Positions 39,425 to 52,182 of a DNA stretch of 64,000 nucleotides are shown in pieces. The position numbers and the translations under genes were made by a program. The notes below the pieces were generated by a model. The model did no database searches and was not told where the DNA came from. It saw only the letters and a list, made by a program, of their open reading frames with translations. The stretch comes from Puffinus mauretanicus. Taxonomy: Eukaryota; Chordata; Aves; Procellariiformes; Procellariidae. The stretch covers positions 5,685,501-5,749,500 of the forward strand of contig JAJKFH010003627.1 in assembly GCA_023333565.1 (NCBI GenBank), read 5' to 3'. Numbering within the stretch: the stretch's first letter is position 1; each line of letters starts with the position of its first letter.

Positions 39425-40578
39425 GTTACTGCTAGGTTTCGATCAAGTTTTGGTGACCATCTGTTCATGGATCACCCACCTCTTTCTGCATGGCTCTTGT
39501 AGTCCTGCTTTCGGATCTAGACGCCTCTGCTCCAGAACCTGCAAGTGTCTCCCACTTCAGCAAAAAGAGAATCTCTGTCAGTAACCCAGATTCCTGCATA
39601 CATTCTGATATTTAACTCCCACTGTTTTCCTGGGTACTCAGAGATCTCATGTCTGTGAAACATGCTGTTTCCATCCATTGGTGGAGTGTGAAGGTCATCT
39701 GTGTTGGCATGCACATACAGCTCTTCAGCTGTTTTTCAGACCCTTATAGGTATCCTGTTGGCAGATCTCATGCTCTCCAAACTTCATCATTTAAACAAAG
39801 AAAAGTGCAACATCCCAAAGTAGGGTATAAATCAAATCTTCCATCTGGGAAGTCTAATGAAGAATAATAATGAGATGGAAAATTTTGAAGTCGTTTGGAT
39901 GTTCTTTCTTTTCTGATCTCTTGTTTTAGAAGAAATCCTTACATGCAGAAGCTATAGTACAGCATTTCTCTTTTTAACTCTGAAAGGCTGCGATTGTTCT
40001 TTGAGAAAGTTTATGCAGCCATTCCTAATCTTTCACAGGGTGGAGGCTCTTTCATTTCCATTCTTTTTATTCTTTTTCCTTTTCTGTTATGCGCACATAC
40101 AAAAAACTCAGAAGTATATCATGAGCCAAGCTGTATTTTCTGTTTATTGCCACCAGGTTAATAACAGTAATGGTGCGAGGAGAAAATGAAGTGTTATGTA
40201 AAATCCTGCATTGCAGATTTTGGTGCTGATGCAAAGAGCTCAATAAAGTGTAACACTTTAATCATGGAGATAAAAATCACACAGCAGCTTCACAGTCTTC
40301 CAAGATGCAGAGCCTTAAGACAAAATAGAAGTGGGAGAGAAAGAGAAACCGATGATATTATTGAGTCCCAGAAAAGTTAGGGAAGAAAACAACCCACTTT
40401 CTTTTCTTGTGATGCTTTGGTTCAGTCTTTGTATTCACAAGGTAAACAACTGAAAATGTGTGTACATGAATTTCCTGGTATTAGAGAGAGCAAAATGCCA
40501 CAGCCTTATACACAACTCAGTGACATTTACAGGAACCTGGAAACCTTTAAAAAACAAAGCAAATAACTCCCTCCCCAT

Positions 40579-40606
40579 AAAAAAACAAAACAAAACAAAA
40601 CAAAAC
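40579..40606. repeat. (CAAAA)n microsatellite
   Basis: An A-run followed by about four to five CAAAA units. This is the complement of the pentanucleotide at 28108-28142, but here no retroposon body is visible either. Confidence 0.9.
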
Positions 40607-43600
40607 CCCAAAGCAAAAAACTCACCACCAGAACCATCCCCTAGCATAGTGTGATTATATGTATTGTTTTTTTTTCAAGTAGGCAAGCAGCCCAGCACAG
40701 TTTTAGCTATGGTGGTCTTAAGTACAAATTCAGCATGCTAGCACAGAACAGGACTCGGTTTTGGATGGTGCTTATGCTCTGCATCTCTTCACTGTTACTG
40801 AGCTTTGTGTCTCTGCTTCCCATCTGCAGTTTAAGATTATCGTCCTGTCACACGACTGTATGTACAGTTGTAGGTTGTTGGCTTGTGGGGTTATTTTGGG
40901 GGAGGAGGGGAGGAGGAGGAAGAGTTATGTGAAGATCTCTCCTGTACAGGGAAATTTGTGGATATAATGATATGGAACACCGTCCTAAAAAGTTGGGACA
41001 GTGCTAAGAACTGTATATCTTTGAGCTGGACCAGTTGCTGTGAGGCACCTGGCTGCAGTTGTGTGCCAAGTTTATTCTTCTTTGAAAAATGTTTCCAGCA
41101 AAGTCCCTTTCCCCACAACTTGGCTATTAAAAATAATATAAGGATATTATTTGTTGGAACAAAGACAAAAAATATGGAAATACCTAGTTCAGGGCCAAGA
41201 AGAATGCCTCAGGTAACTCAGAAAAGTGTCACGTAGCTTTGCTCCTAGTATCTGAAAACAGAGTAGCTGAATATATAGAGGGAATCTCTATTGCAGAGCC
41301 CAGTGACCATCCACCCACCCCGGAAGATGTTTCTTCACACCAGGGTGCTAGAGGGCCACCAGAGAAGCCATTCCAGAGAAGTTGCATATTCAGCATGAAA
41401 TGTAATTCAATTTTAGTTGGTACCTGGCCCTTTGGGGATCAGTTGCCATTACTTGGAGGAGCACAGCAGCCTGCTGAGCTGAGTTGTCCAGTATTTGGGT
41501 AAGCAGAAGGAAGGGGGCAGTACCTTAGCTTTACTGTGGAGTTTCCATCGGCCCCATCCTGTCCCAATGCTTACATGTTTGCAGCCAGTTAGCACCGCCT
41601 GTTTCAATCTATTGCATAGTTACCTTTGGGTAAGATTCAAGGTTAATTCAAGGGTATGCTAAACCTTGCTAGGGCTTGAAAGTAACCCAGAAGGTTGAAT
41701 GTTTCTACCAACTGTGATAACTATGTGCCTAAGTTTGGGACCGCTGATTGAAAAACTCCTACAGAGACAGAACCAGGCATATATATTAGTGGCTTTTGGT
41801 ATCTGATAAACTCTGTCATCACTGCTTACCCATGATATGCCCATCATAAAGAGTGCCTGATTATATGGCTGGCCTAATCCGTATAGCATGAAAGCTGACA
41901 TTTTGTATTACTTTATATCCTCTTGTCCAGCTGAGTTCACTTGTGTGGAATAAACAGATGTCAGATTTGGACATTACGGGCATGGATGCCACAAGAAATG
42001 TGTGTAAATAAACCAACCCTTGTGTAGTATTGTTCAAACATGTCATGGTAAGAGATGGCAAAGAAAGGGAATGTTTCACAGGACCCTGTAATATTTTCTT
42101 GGCGGATTTTTGGGAGAGCTGAGGAGTGAATCAAACTGATACCACTTTGGAAGCTAAAATCTTATCCTAAGGGTTATCTGAAGTAAAGGCCTCCTGCTTT
42201 TTTGCTGAGATATGTCTCTGTCCATGAACAGCATCTGTTTCCCCATGGTGTGTTAAAACATTCATTACAGCAGCTGTAGTAATGGCATGGTGATCTCAAC
42301 ATTATCTTAGTGTTATATTTCATATTTGGGTAAAGGACCAGGTAGGCTTTAATTACCAGCATGTCCTGAAAGACAGCATGTCTGGTAGCCTTGAGCTCAT
42401 CCATAAAATTGAAGGGACAGTGGTTCTGGGAAACCTGCCACATCATGTCAACAGGTCTTGTTTGCTTTTGAAGATTGCAGGCAACTGGATGGATTTGAAG
42501 AGCTGCCTTTTTAAGGACAGAAACAAATAAAAACAAGGTGCTGCAGATGTTAAGAAACAAAACCAAGGTGCAGGCTGTGCTTTGCAGGGCAGGCCTTTGC
42601 CCAGATGCGGGGTTCATCTGGAGTCTCTGCTCGTACACCTGGGTGTCCTCCCAATGGAAGCCAGGGAGCATGGCAGGAAATCACCCACCTTGGCTTCACA
42701 TGCTAGATCTGTGACTGGAGTGGGGCAGAGGCCTATAGACAGTACCACAAAGCACAGCTGGCCCACAAGGATGGACACAGCTGTGGAGATGTGAGTTTGG
42801 GAAAGGAGGCATTGACCATCTATTTCTTGAGCAGACTCCTCAGACCCATCTTGAATACCACCAGACGGATAGTACTCAAGTCTCAGTGCTCCAGATGCAA
42901 CCAGATGCTCCTGGTTATTCGAGGAGAAAGCTGAGAGGTTCTTCGTATGTTGTTATGGCTGTCCTGCTGGCTCAGTTAAAAACCTTTTTACCTCAGGATA
43001 AGGCTTAAATTCAGAATCGGTTGCTTAAGATACTCCTGTTCTCTTGTATTTTTCCTTTCCTTCGCCCCCACCCCTGCACACAGTAATTCTGTATGAATCA
43101 TACAATTGATTCTTTGGGTGAGGGGACAATATAAGAAAACTCAAGCAGCTGATTGGGCTGGAAAAAAGACAAACCTCCAAATATTTAGACTTTTTTTGCC
43201 TAGCTGGATTTGTTCCCTAGATCATGACATGACTCCCAGCAAACTGTGCCAGCTTACGGTGTCGCATGGTCCTGGCAACGAGTGGTGACCCATCTGTGGG
43301 GGAGGTGGGGAGGATGGAATTTTTGAGGCTGTTCTTGTTGCCAGAAACATGCATGTGAAAACAAAGGGTCAGTCTACAACAGGGCTGTGACACCTTCTGA
43401 ATGAAAGGGCTGGCAGTGGGGGTGAATGCTTTGGAATTAATTAATGCAGGTAATGCTTTTAAGTTGGGAAGTGCTAGAACTATTTGTTGCAGAAACAATA
43501 GACTCTTTTGCTGTTTGTGAGGGTGGCAAAAAGCGGAACTTGTCAAAGACAGAGGAACCAATATGATGACGGGTGAAGATTAGAATATACTTTCTGATAG

Positions 43601-46379
43601 TAATGCAGTGATTGGGATATTTTCTAGTCCTGGGAGACTAGAAACACTGTCTGTTTGCAACTTTAAAAAGAGCAAGTCAGTGATTTCCTAGTGCTGGGTA
43701 CATAGCGATAGCGCTCTTACCTCCCAGGCATTTAGATTTTGTGTGTGTGCCTTTTCCAAACATTTATTACTATTTCCTCTGCTTTTAAAATACAGCCAGA
43801 CTATTTTTACTGGGGGTGGTTTTTGGTTTTTTTTTTTGTATGGGTTTCTCTCAGTATAACACATGAGAGACAGTTAAAACCAATCAACATAGTGCTGGCT
43901 GGATCTATGTTTAACCCTTGTTTTAAAAAATATAAGGTCACTTTTTGCCTGTGTCCTTTTAACACTACGGATCGGCTCTATGTCAGACAAAGCCAGAGAG
44001 GGGCGATCCAACCCAGAATCGAATGATCTGCTATGGTACATCATCTGTTACTCCTGGTGTGCTCCAGTGAGACAAAGTGGTTAAAAATGTTGCTACATCT
44101 TTGCACAGACTAGGGTGCATTCTCTGAGCATGTTGCTTGCAAGTGTACTTGTTTGATAGACTCCCTGGTTAGAATCAGTACTCATTTTCCTTGCCAGGAA
44201 GAAAATAACAAAAAGGAAAAAAAAAAAGGGAAGGTAATTGATGGCAAGCTTTAAGGGTCATCACAGGATTTGCTTCTACTTCCATTCTTTTACAATGGCT
44301 TTAATACTGTGCAATTATGGACTTGTTCTAAGTCTTCTCATTTTCTCTTACAAGCAGACTACCTCATGTCTTAAACATCTGCAGTAGTTCCAGCAATGAA
44401 ACCCGGGCTATTGTAGCATTGAAATCTCTAAAATTGCAGGGATTTTCAGTTGGATAGTGATCCACTGTACATCTGGAAATGTAGGTGTTGCCCCCAGGGA
44501 GCTGTATTTGGCATAATTTCCTCCTTGGGAACAGGACACAACGAGATCACAGCTTCTCCTGGTCTCAGCTGTTGAGCAAATCCCTGTCAGGCCTACTAGC
44601 CAGTGCTCTTTTCCCCTTGATCAGCTGGGCTTTGGTCATTGCCGAGTTGAACATTGTTCACTAAATGAATAGCTCCCAGAATGTAAACTTCACCTGTTAT
44701 CCTTCCATTTAGGAAAATTGAGAGTTTTTAGTCTTTTGTACTCTGCATTCAAGACATAAGAGGGAAAAAAACCTAAATGCCTCCATTTAAATGTAAATTT
44801 TCAGTTTTCACATCTGACAAAGTAGGGTGTTTGTTTTTATAAACAATATATATATAAATAAAAGCCATGGAATTGAAAGAATAAAACCCCTTTCTTGTTG
44901 ATATTGATATATTTTCCACATAGTAATCTTTAAAACTAATTTTGCTGTGAGAACAAGAACAGGAGATCGTTAGGAGGAAATACTTTGGTCCTGGCTTGTG
45001 CAGCGAAAACATGCCATCTGCCTAATGTGTTTCATCTTGTGTCAGCCTAAGATGTGTTGTTTGGGTTTAACATGCCAGTCACTAGCCTAGAAAGAGTGCA
45101 GGCAGCAGCTCTGACACATATCCCGGCTAGGGCTCCAAATCCTTCCTGCTTTTCAGAGACTACACTCACTATGAAATAGGCCACAAGATTTTGGGCAGAA
45201 AGTACGGTTCTCGTCACCTACTGTGTCCTTGCATTAGAGTCCGAGAGGCATTTGTGCAAGGAATTTAAGTGGTTTGGGATATATCATGTCACACTGTTAA
45301 GAAGCAAAGCAAAGATCCAGCCTGAAAGTGGGTTATTTCAAAGAGGTCTGGCTGGTGGGTCTGAGGGGCTGGTGGTTGAGGCTGTGGTGGCAACCACACA
45401 GTACAAGCTTCAGCCTTCTCTGCTGTGTTAGGGAAGAGCTGGAGAAGCCATTTGGCATAGCACCACACAGAGACGTGCACTTGAGTCCCAAAAGCAGAAT
45501 AGTCATTCAGTGGAGCCCTCTTTGCTCTGAACTGGCAGGTCTCTACTGTCTGTCTGTCTGGAGGTGGCTCAGAACGAGCTCAGCATCTGTCCCTGCTCCA
45601 CTGTGCAGCGTGGACTTGGCTGCCTGCAGGGATGGGCACGTTTCGGGGCTCAGTGCTGTGGTCAGGACCCATCAGTGGCCAGTTTCAGAAATGGGCCCTT
45701 CTTTATCAGATGTTTCCTCCTTCAGTCACAGAATTCTTGCCTGATAAATGGATGGTGCATGCCTCAGCAGGGTAAATGGAGCTGGTCATATTTTGTTACA
45801 CTGTGTGTAATAAAGACTTTAGCTTATTTTTTTATTAAGAAAAGAAGTTGGCAGACAGCTTTAAATGTCTGCCTAAGGACAAAATGAACTGAGTTTTGTA
45901 GATAGCTGCTTTTTTTTCTTAATAAATAAATAAATGGAAAGATTTTTATGTTGATAATAAAAATAACTAATGCAGAGCTTTTTCTACTAGTGCCTGGAGA
46001 CATGGACAGATGTGGGATTTTGAAAGGATAAAGAATTGAAATCTGTTGGCAGGTAGTTGCTATAAAAATGACTATCCTTCCTGCCTCTTATTACAGACCA
46101 ACATTCAACAAATGAAGAGTCTCTGAGAAAGCTTATGATGACGGGATCAGGTTCCAACCATCAGAGATAGCAGAAACCTCCTCCCTTCAGAGAAATCTAA
46201 AGTTAAAGGGTAGTGATTGGGAAAACTGGGAGCTTCATTAAAGTATACGTCGGACTTTCTCCAACTCACAGTGGGGTGTGTGGGAGTGTGGAGGGGAGGA
46301 AACTGCCAGGGAAATTATGAAGAAACAGAGCAAGTTCACCGAAAGTTTGGTTTGCCCATGAATTTTCTGCTGAAGTTTT

Positions 46380-46590
46380 GTGCGATCACTTTCTGCCGCC
46401 AGAGAACTTTCACTACGCTGCTGTTGCACATAGTTGGTTTCTGTCTTGCAGTGTGGTCTGTTGTTGGAATAAGAGGGTAAACCTGTTTTCTCACTTTTAC
46501 CCTTCCGATTCTCTCCCCCATCCCACTGTGGTGGGAGGGAGCAAGCAGCTGTGTGGGGCTTAGCTGCCTACCGGGCTTAAACCACAATAT
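46380..46590 (+). mobile_element. Avian endogenous-retrovirus LTR fragment (3' part)
   Basis: The string CTTCCGATTCTCTCCCCCAT, then CCCACTGTGGTGGGAGGGAG, CAAGCAGCTGTGTGGGGCTT and a terminal GGGCTTAAACCACAA closely follows the 3' end of a class of bird ERV LTRs that finish in TTAAACCACGACA. Upstream, TGCGATCACTTTCTGCC, GCTGTTGCACATAGTTGG and TTGTTGGAATAAG also look LTR-like. No complementary 5' terminus, primer-binding site, or internal gag/pol/env sequence is seen nearby, so this is a truncated solo LTR. Recognition is from memory of bird genomes, not from a search. Confidence 0.6.
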
Positions 46591-48402
46591 TGCTTTGCAG
46601 TGCAATCGTATTGTAGGGCCAATCTCCTGAAGCAGTCAGTAACGTGTATCATAGACTTGGCTAGTCACTGTAGTGTTTGATGACTCAACCTGAAAACAGT
46701 ATGTGGACCATCAGTGTTGATGCAGCATTTAGGAGAGCAAAGATCAAATGTTGGTCTGATATATCTACAATTCAGAGCAAATTGCTTTGCTGTCCATTAT
46801 AGACAGCTGTGTCAGTTACAGAGAAGGATGCAAACAAGTTTAAAATATTTCTTTGTATTTAAAGATGCTTTTTTATACACACACACTTATAAAGGAGTAT
46901 ATATACAGAAGAAAAAACTGCCTAAATCTCTAAGTCACCATTGGCAGTGTGGGTCAGCTGCTGCTGTCTAGGGTGGGAAATATCCTTCTTCAGAGTCCTA
47001 CTATACCTTTGTTTAGTTATGCCCTGGTGAATTCTCTTGAGATTGTCACACTCTGATTATTTCTTATACCACTGTGCTAAACCTTGAGTCCCTGATGTTC
47101 TGCAAGACCTGAATATTCTTTCTGTAGGAAATGGTAAAAAAACCCAGTGGTCCCCAATATGTGCTTGCAAGGGATACATTGTCTTTGAGATCTTGTGACT
47201 TTACTTATAGGCACAGTTAGCTGCCCTGCTGTTTGGTCTGACAGGCAGAACACAAGGTGATACTGCCTGCAGCAATATGTTTACTTATTGGCCAGTGTGG
47301 GTAGGGGAATATTGGAGGAAAAAAGTTTCAGATAAACTGATGCTGATAAGTGCCTTGCAAAAGGCATGATATGTTGTGCTTTCAGTTTTAAAAGCAGATC
47401 ATTCAAAAATGACCATTACATTTTAGCTTTTATAGCACTGTACAGATAATAAATACTGCTAGATGTAAAGCACAGAGAAAACATTCTGTAGTTTGGTGCA
47501 AAATGCTATGCTGATCTGTCTGAGTAGGTCAAATCCAAGAAAACCTATTCTTCCAGTTGTGGACGAATTTTGGGGTCAATAAGAGAATATCAGGGACAAT
47601 TCTTTTTTTTGTTTGTTAGCATGCTGTCCCTCCCCTCAGTAGCTATGTCTGCTGTATAGTCCCTAATCTCTTTCAGTGTCCATGTGTTCTTGTTTATCGG
47701 CTTTATCTCTTACTCGGATGTGCTTGTTGCCTGCACTGAGTACAAGGAAGGAAAAGAAAGATGCAACTTGAAAAGGAACACAATAAGACTAATGACCATG
47801 GATAACTTCTGCTTGTGGCAAGGCTGTGCCAGGAAGATGAAGAGAAAGAGTTACTTTGCTTTTCAGCTGTCAGTCAGTAGTAAAGCATGTGCACAATGTC
47901 CATCCACAGCCGCCTTCTCTTCCCAAGCAAGTAGATGGCCACATAACCCTTGAATGACACATTTTGTGTTGTTTCCTTCCATCTGACTGGGCAGGTTTGC
48001 AGCTTGCCTGCAGGTATGTTTACTTCTTCCTTACTCCACATGGATCTATGTAAAATAAGAACAACTACTACAAGTCCTCTCATAGGTCCAACTCATCAGA
48101 TTTTCTGGGTGTGTTGTCAGTAGGCGAAAAAGACCCTCAGGGGCCTGTATGAGAAATTTTACATGTGTAAAATGAACCTTTACCTTTGATGTCCAGCTTG
48201 TAGTTATCATTGGTTTAGGGGCTTCTTGAGCTGAAAGCTTCATACAGAGCAGGACCTACCTTACAGTAATTTGTCTAACCTCTTTTTAAAGTAGGTAGTT
48301 TAAACTGTAGAAATATGCATACTTTTCACCACCAATCAACACCTTAACTTTTTAGGAACTACAAAAGTCTCATTCTGCACCATAAATTAAGGTCTAACTG
48401 GA
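46591..48402 (+). other. AGBL4: AGBL4 intron; no gene seen
   Basis: Unique-looking intronic sequence with frames below 90 codons. A short (AC)n lies at 46876-46887. Nothing else is recognised. Confidence 0.6.
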
Positions 48403-48790
48403 AAATAAGAACAGTGATGCTGCATCAAACCCAAGGTCTATTTGGCTCAGTATCCAATGACCTATTGCAGATGCTGAGGGATAGACGAAGAACAGGGCAA
48501 AGCTTTTGGCAATGTGTGATTTGGGGATTTTCTGATCAAGAAATTGTGTCCACTGCTTTGTGTGTAAAAACATAATGGAATCTCTTTCTTTGAATTTATC
48601 TAATTGATCTTTGAGTTCATCTGTGTTTTGGCCAAAATCTGGTGGCAGTGAGTTCTGCAGTATAAGTATAAGCTAATTCAAAAAGCACTTTATTTTGTTT
48701 GCCTTAGGTCTTCTCCTGATGACTTTATATTCTGCCAGCTGCTACTTATTTAGTAAGAAATAGTGAATAATGCCATATATTATTTGAAAG
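48403..48790 (-). mobile_element. 3' end of an ancient CR1-like LINE, antisense
   Basis: On the minus strand the element ends near 48403. Its plus-strand image opens with AATAAGAACAGTGATGCTGC, then CCCAAGGTCTATTTGGCTCA and GTATCC, matching the reverse complement of the widespread amniote CR1 3' end (agatggacctttggtctgac, then ccagtatggccgttctt). It continues through GAATTTATCTAATTGATCTT, GGTGGCAGTGAGTTCTGCAG and CTTTATTTTGTTTGCCTTAG, which match the C-terminal coding tail and 3' UTR in the right order up to about 48790. It is a deeply decayed, 5'-truncated copy. It may belong to the same broad group as the relic at 9.5-11.6 kb. Confidence 0.75.
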
Positions 48791-49119
48791 ACTAGAGAAA
48801 CAGGTTGTTATAGAGTTTGATTTGACTACACGCGGTTTGTCCAACTGAAATAGTTCCTAGGAAATTAGGGGACAGGGAGTCATAACTTCTAGCCATTGTT
48901 TTTAAGTCTACCACTCTTTGCCTTTGTAATTAGAGGAGAGGCAGGCAATGTCTTTGGGCCTTATTTATGTACTTGCAAAGTAAAGACTGTGTAGCTTGGT
49001 CAGAAGGTTCTGCAGAGGTATAATTAAAAGTTATTGGTAAAACACAAAACTATTAATACTGCTATGAAGTGAATAGTTGAAGTCTTGAGCTTAATATAGC
49101 TTCAGGTGTATAAGCAGCA
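48791..49119 (+). other. AGBL4: AGBL4 intron; nothing recognised
   Basis: A spacer between two old repeats; no open frame of interest and no repeat seen. Confidence 0.6.
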
Positions 49120-49200
49120 ATTAATGATGCCTGAAGACATTAAATGACTTGTGTATGGTTACACAGCAAGCAAGTGGCTATCTAAGGAACGGTACCAAGG
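49120..49200 (-). mobile_element. MIR-type SINE remnant, antisense
   Basis: CATTAAATGACTTGTGTATG followed by GTTACACAGCAAGCAAGTGGC matches the reverse complement of the MIR centre (ttaagtgacttgcccaaggt, then cacacagcaagtcagtggc). Only the central 70-80 bp is recognisable. Confidence 0.6.
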
Positions 49201-49376
49201 AGTGCTAAACCCCTCAATACAGCTACTGGGAGCATTTCAGCTGAGCAAACTTTCAGAACCAGACCAGAGCCAAATTGAATTATCCGGTAAAAACATGGTC
49301 ATTTACATATTTCTGTTTCGTAACCCAATTTTCTTGCTTTAATTATCAGAATAAGGAACAGTTACTGCCTCAGCTT

Positions 49377-49408
49377 CTGTCTCCCTTTCTGTCTCCCTTT
49401 CTGTCTTT
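49377..49408. repeat. 12-bp tandem repeat CTGTCTCCCTTT, 2.7 copies
   Basis: Exact units at 49377-49388 and 49389-49400, then a partial third copy (CTGTCTTT). It is part of a pyrimidine-rich tract on the plus strand (about 49370-49415). Confidence 0.9.
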
Positions 49409-50239
49409 CTTTTTTGTAGTAGGGTTCCTTCCCCCTCCCAAAAAGCTGTTGATTCTTTTGCCACAATTCTCTCCTCTCTTTTCTGAAAAGCCCTCTTTCT
49501 GTAGAGCCAATGCTGTTCAGTAGCAGACAAGTGAGGAAGGTAGGATTTACAGAGCTTTTTCTGCGGGGCATGTGGGGAGGACGTGCAAATGAGATCTGAG
49601 ATGGGCAGAGCCGAGTGAGATCAGCAAAGTTTAGGGTAAGGTAATGCCGCAAGACCTAGTTCAATCCCAATGCTTTATTCTAATTATTCAGGCAACTAAA
49701 GAATTCAGAGCTTGCGAAGGTCAAAACCCATGTTGCTGAGTGTATGTGCATGTTTGCTCCTATATGAGGGAGAGAGAAAGGATGAGACAGAACAATGTCC
49801 GTTCAGACTCACCCTTCTAGTTTTGGCTTGGGGTCAAGCCCAAAATCCAGAAGAGTGTATTTCCTGGTTCCTATCCATTTAGGGTAAAAATTATACAAGA
49901 ATTGTTCATGCAGCTGACCCAAAAGTCTTGTCTAAACTTGATCTGGGTCTTAACATTGTCTCTTTGGCCCCTCTCTAATTTAATATGCATTTGAACAGAA
50001 GTGGCTTCTTGATAGAGCCTTTCACCTCCAGGTCACCCTTTCAAATCCAATTCAGGCCTGTCGTGACCAAATGTTACTACCATCTGACGGCTCTTCTGTG
50101 TCTTGTGTGAATTGTTGGCTTCAGTCCAGTAGCTGGTGGACAGGTGCCTGAATTGCAAAAACTGCCAAAGCTGACACTAACTGGACATCTCTGCAGAGGG
50201 GTCAAAGAGTGAATCAGCCTGGCAGATGAATTAATACTT

Positions 50240-50420
50240 AACTTGTACGCACTGTGATGCTTTATATCTTCAAAGTGCTTTACAAACGTCAGCTAATCCT
50301 CAGGAGGTGTTGTTATCTGCACTGGCAGGTGAGAGAAGCAAGCAGATAAAGAACGAGGATCAGAATATGCATGTTGCTGACCTCCCACTCTGAGGCCAAA
50401 ACTATGAGTTTAGCTCCTTT
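50240..50420 (-). mobile_element. MIR-type SINE relic, antisense
   Basis: AAAGTGCTTTACAAACGTCA, then GCTAATCCTCAGGAGGTGTT, GTTATCTGCACTGGCAGGTG and AGAGAAGCAAGCAGATAAAG follow the reverse complement of amniote MIR (gctttacaaacattaactaa, atcctcacaacacccctgtg, attttacagatggggaaact). The ending AGAATATGCATGTTGCTGACCTCC fits the same family. This is the clearest antisense MIR copy in the window. Confidence 0.7.
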
Positions 50421-52138
50421 CAAGGCTACTGATGGGCAGGAAAGCAGTGTTGATGGACATGCTATCCTTTTGCTGTATGTATCCATGGAACCAACAGATG
50501 TCCTTTCGCCATCCTCTTTCAGGCAATAATGAGTCATGTCACATTATGCCTATCATTAAGAGGTATCATTATTTAGATTGAGAACTTGCCGTGTAACCAG
50601 ATCGGTAAATAATTACTTTTGAGTGGCAACTGGGTTGGAGTGGTTCATTCCAAAAGACAACAGCTCTTGGAATGTCATTGAAATAATCTGAAAAAAATGC
50701 ATGAAGTGTTATGAAGAGTTGCTAGAAGGTCATGCAGAGTTAGTGGTACATCAGTGTTTGCAAGCTGCTTCTGCAGGGACACGTAAAAGACATTGTGAGA
50801 TTGTGTAAAGGTGTCTAAAGGAATAAGGAGAAATTGGCTTTTGTGCTTCATATCAGTGAGAATAAGAGTGGTTCTAAACTGGCATTTTCCCTTCTCTGGA
50901 AGCAAGATGAGGAAACATTTTTTTTTAAGGTTTTTAACCTTTAGAAGGTTTTTAAAAATAGTAAACCACTTTTCTACTATTAATTTCTTATGTAAATAAT
51001 TGCTGTTGTTGCCATGGTGTTTACAAAGGTGAATGGAGCAGGTGATCCATGAGATGATGAATGAAAGGAAAAAGATGTTGTCCCTATGGTTACAAAGGGG
51101 TAGTGGTATACCTCTGAAATAGTGCTTCTAATAAGGTGTGGCTTACATCATCTGCAAAACTGGAGATGACACTGTAGGACTGACTTGTCAGAAGTTAAAA
51201 GAATGGCAGAGGAAAATGTTCTTGGAAGTATTTGACTTTTTTTTTTTTTTTGGTGCGATTTTATGCTGGCCCTTTCGAATTTTGGGGAAAAAATATGGGG
51301 AGAAGGTAGATGTAAGAAAAGTGATTTGGGTAAAATTCACCTTACCATGCATCCAAATCCAGGTATTTCATGGGAAGCTTGCAAATGTAAACCATATCCA
51401 GATAATTTGAGTTCCAACTCATGTGCCCGTGTATAGTCAGAAGGAGACAAGTGTTGTGCATCCCTAAAGAGCGATTCAAGGCACTGGGCAGAGATTCCCT
51501 GCAGCTGAAAGGGCCAGGACTGGTGCTTTCTAGCTGAATGTAGGCTGCTGAACATGTGATGGTGAATGTTCAATTTTTCTTCATTTTGCTTATTAGCACA
51601 TTGTGCTTGTGTTTTCTGGTGTCACCACTGTAGGCATTGCCAAAATAATTAAGCGTGGGGTATGGTGTGTATGTCAAAATGAATATATTTGAGACCTATG
51701 CAGAATTTCCTTTTGAGAGATTCTGGACCTGAGGAAGCATCAAAGAGCCCGTCTTCTGGGAATTTCTGAATCCCTTCTGAACCAAAAAAGGCAAACTCCT
51801 TATGCTGTGCCAACTGTTGTATGTCCATTTGCTTCAAACAGTGGCTTAGTAAGAGTGCAAAGTCTGCCTGGAGGCTGTTACATTCTCTACCACTAATGGC
51901 AAGCCATGGTTTTAGCGGCTTGTATAAAACATCTCAAGGAGTTTATCCCATCCCCTGTATGAAATATTGGAATGAAGAAGGCTTTTGGACGCTCTCTCTC
52001 TAAACCAATTGCTATGTCCAAGAATTAATAAAATCCATATTGAAGTGACAGCTGGTGGACAGAGCTGGCTTCTTCCTGCATCACTTGTCTCTCTAGTGTC
52101 TCATGTTCTGGGCTCAATGCACATTTATCCTTTTATTA

Positions 52139-52182
52139 TGGCATTTATTGATTTATTTTAATTTATTTATTTATTAAATCTC
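52139..52182. repeat. AT-rich low-complexity tract (TTTA/ATTT)
   Basis: A run built of ATTT/TTTA units with few interruptions; simple low-complexity intron sequence. Confidence 0.8.

Larger units (their letters stand above)
36601..46379 (+). other. AGBL4: AGBL4 intron; no gene seen
   Basis: The longest frame is 165 codons (42174-42671, minus), with no domain. Simple repeats: (TC)7 at 39411-39424, a CAAAA run at 40579-40606, an A-run at 44217-44227 and (AAAT) units at 45921-45935. A purine-rich G/A tract lies at 40890-40925. No exon with convincing splice sites and a recognisable protein was found. Confidence 0.65.

Noticed and set aside
42174..42671. Frame of 165 codons, minus strand
   Set aside because: Hydrophobic patch and cysteines but no known family; expected by chance in 64 kb of six-frame sequence.
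51145..51210. Possible sense MIR 3' half (CATCTGCAAAACTGGAGATG)
   Set aside because: Only about 25 bp resembles the consensus and the upstream CORE-like block is not convincing.
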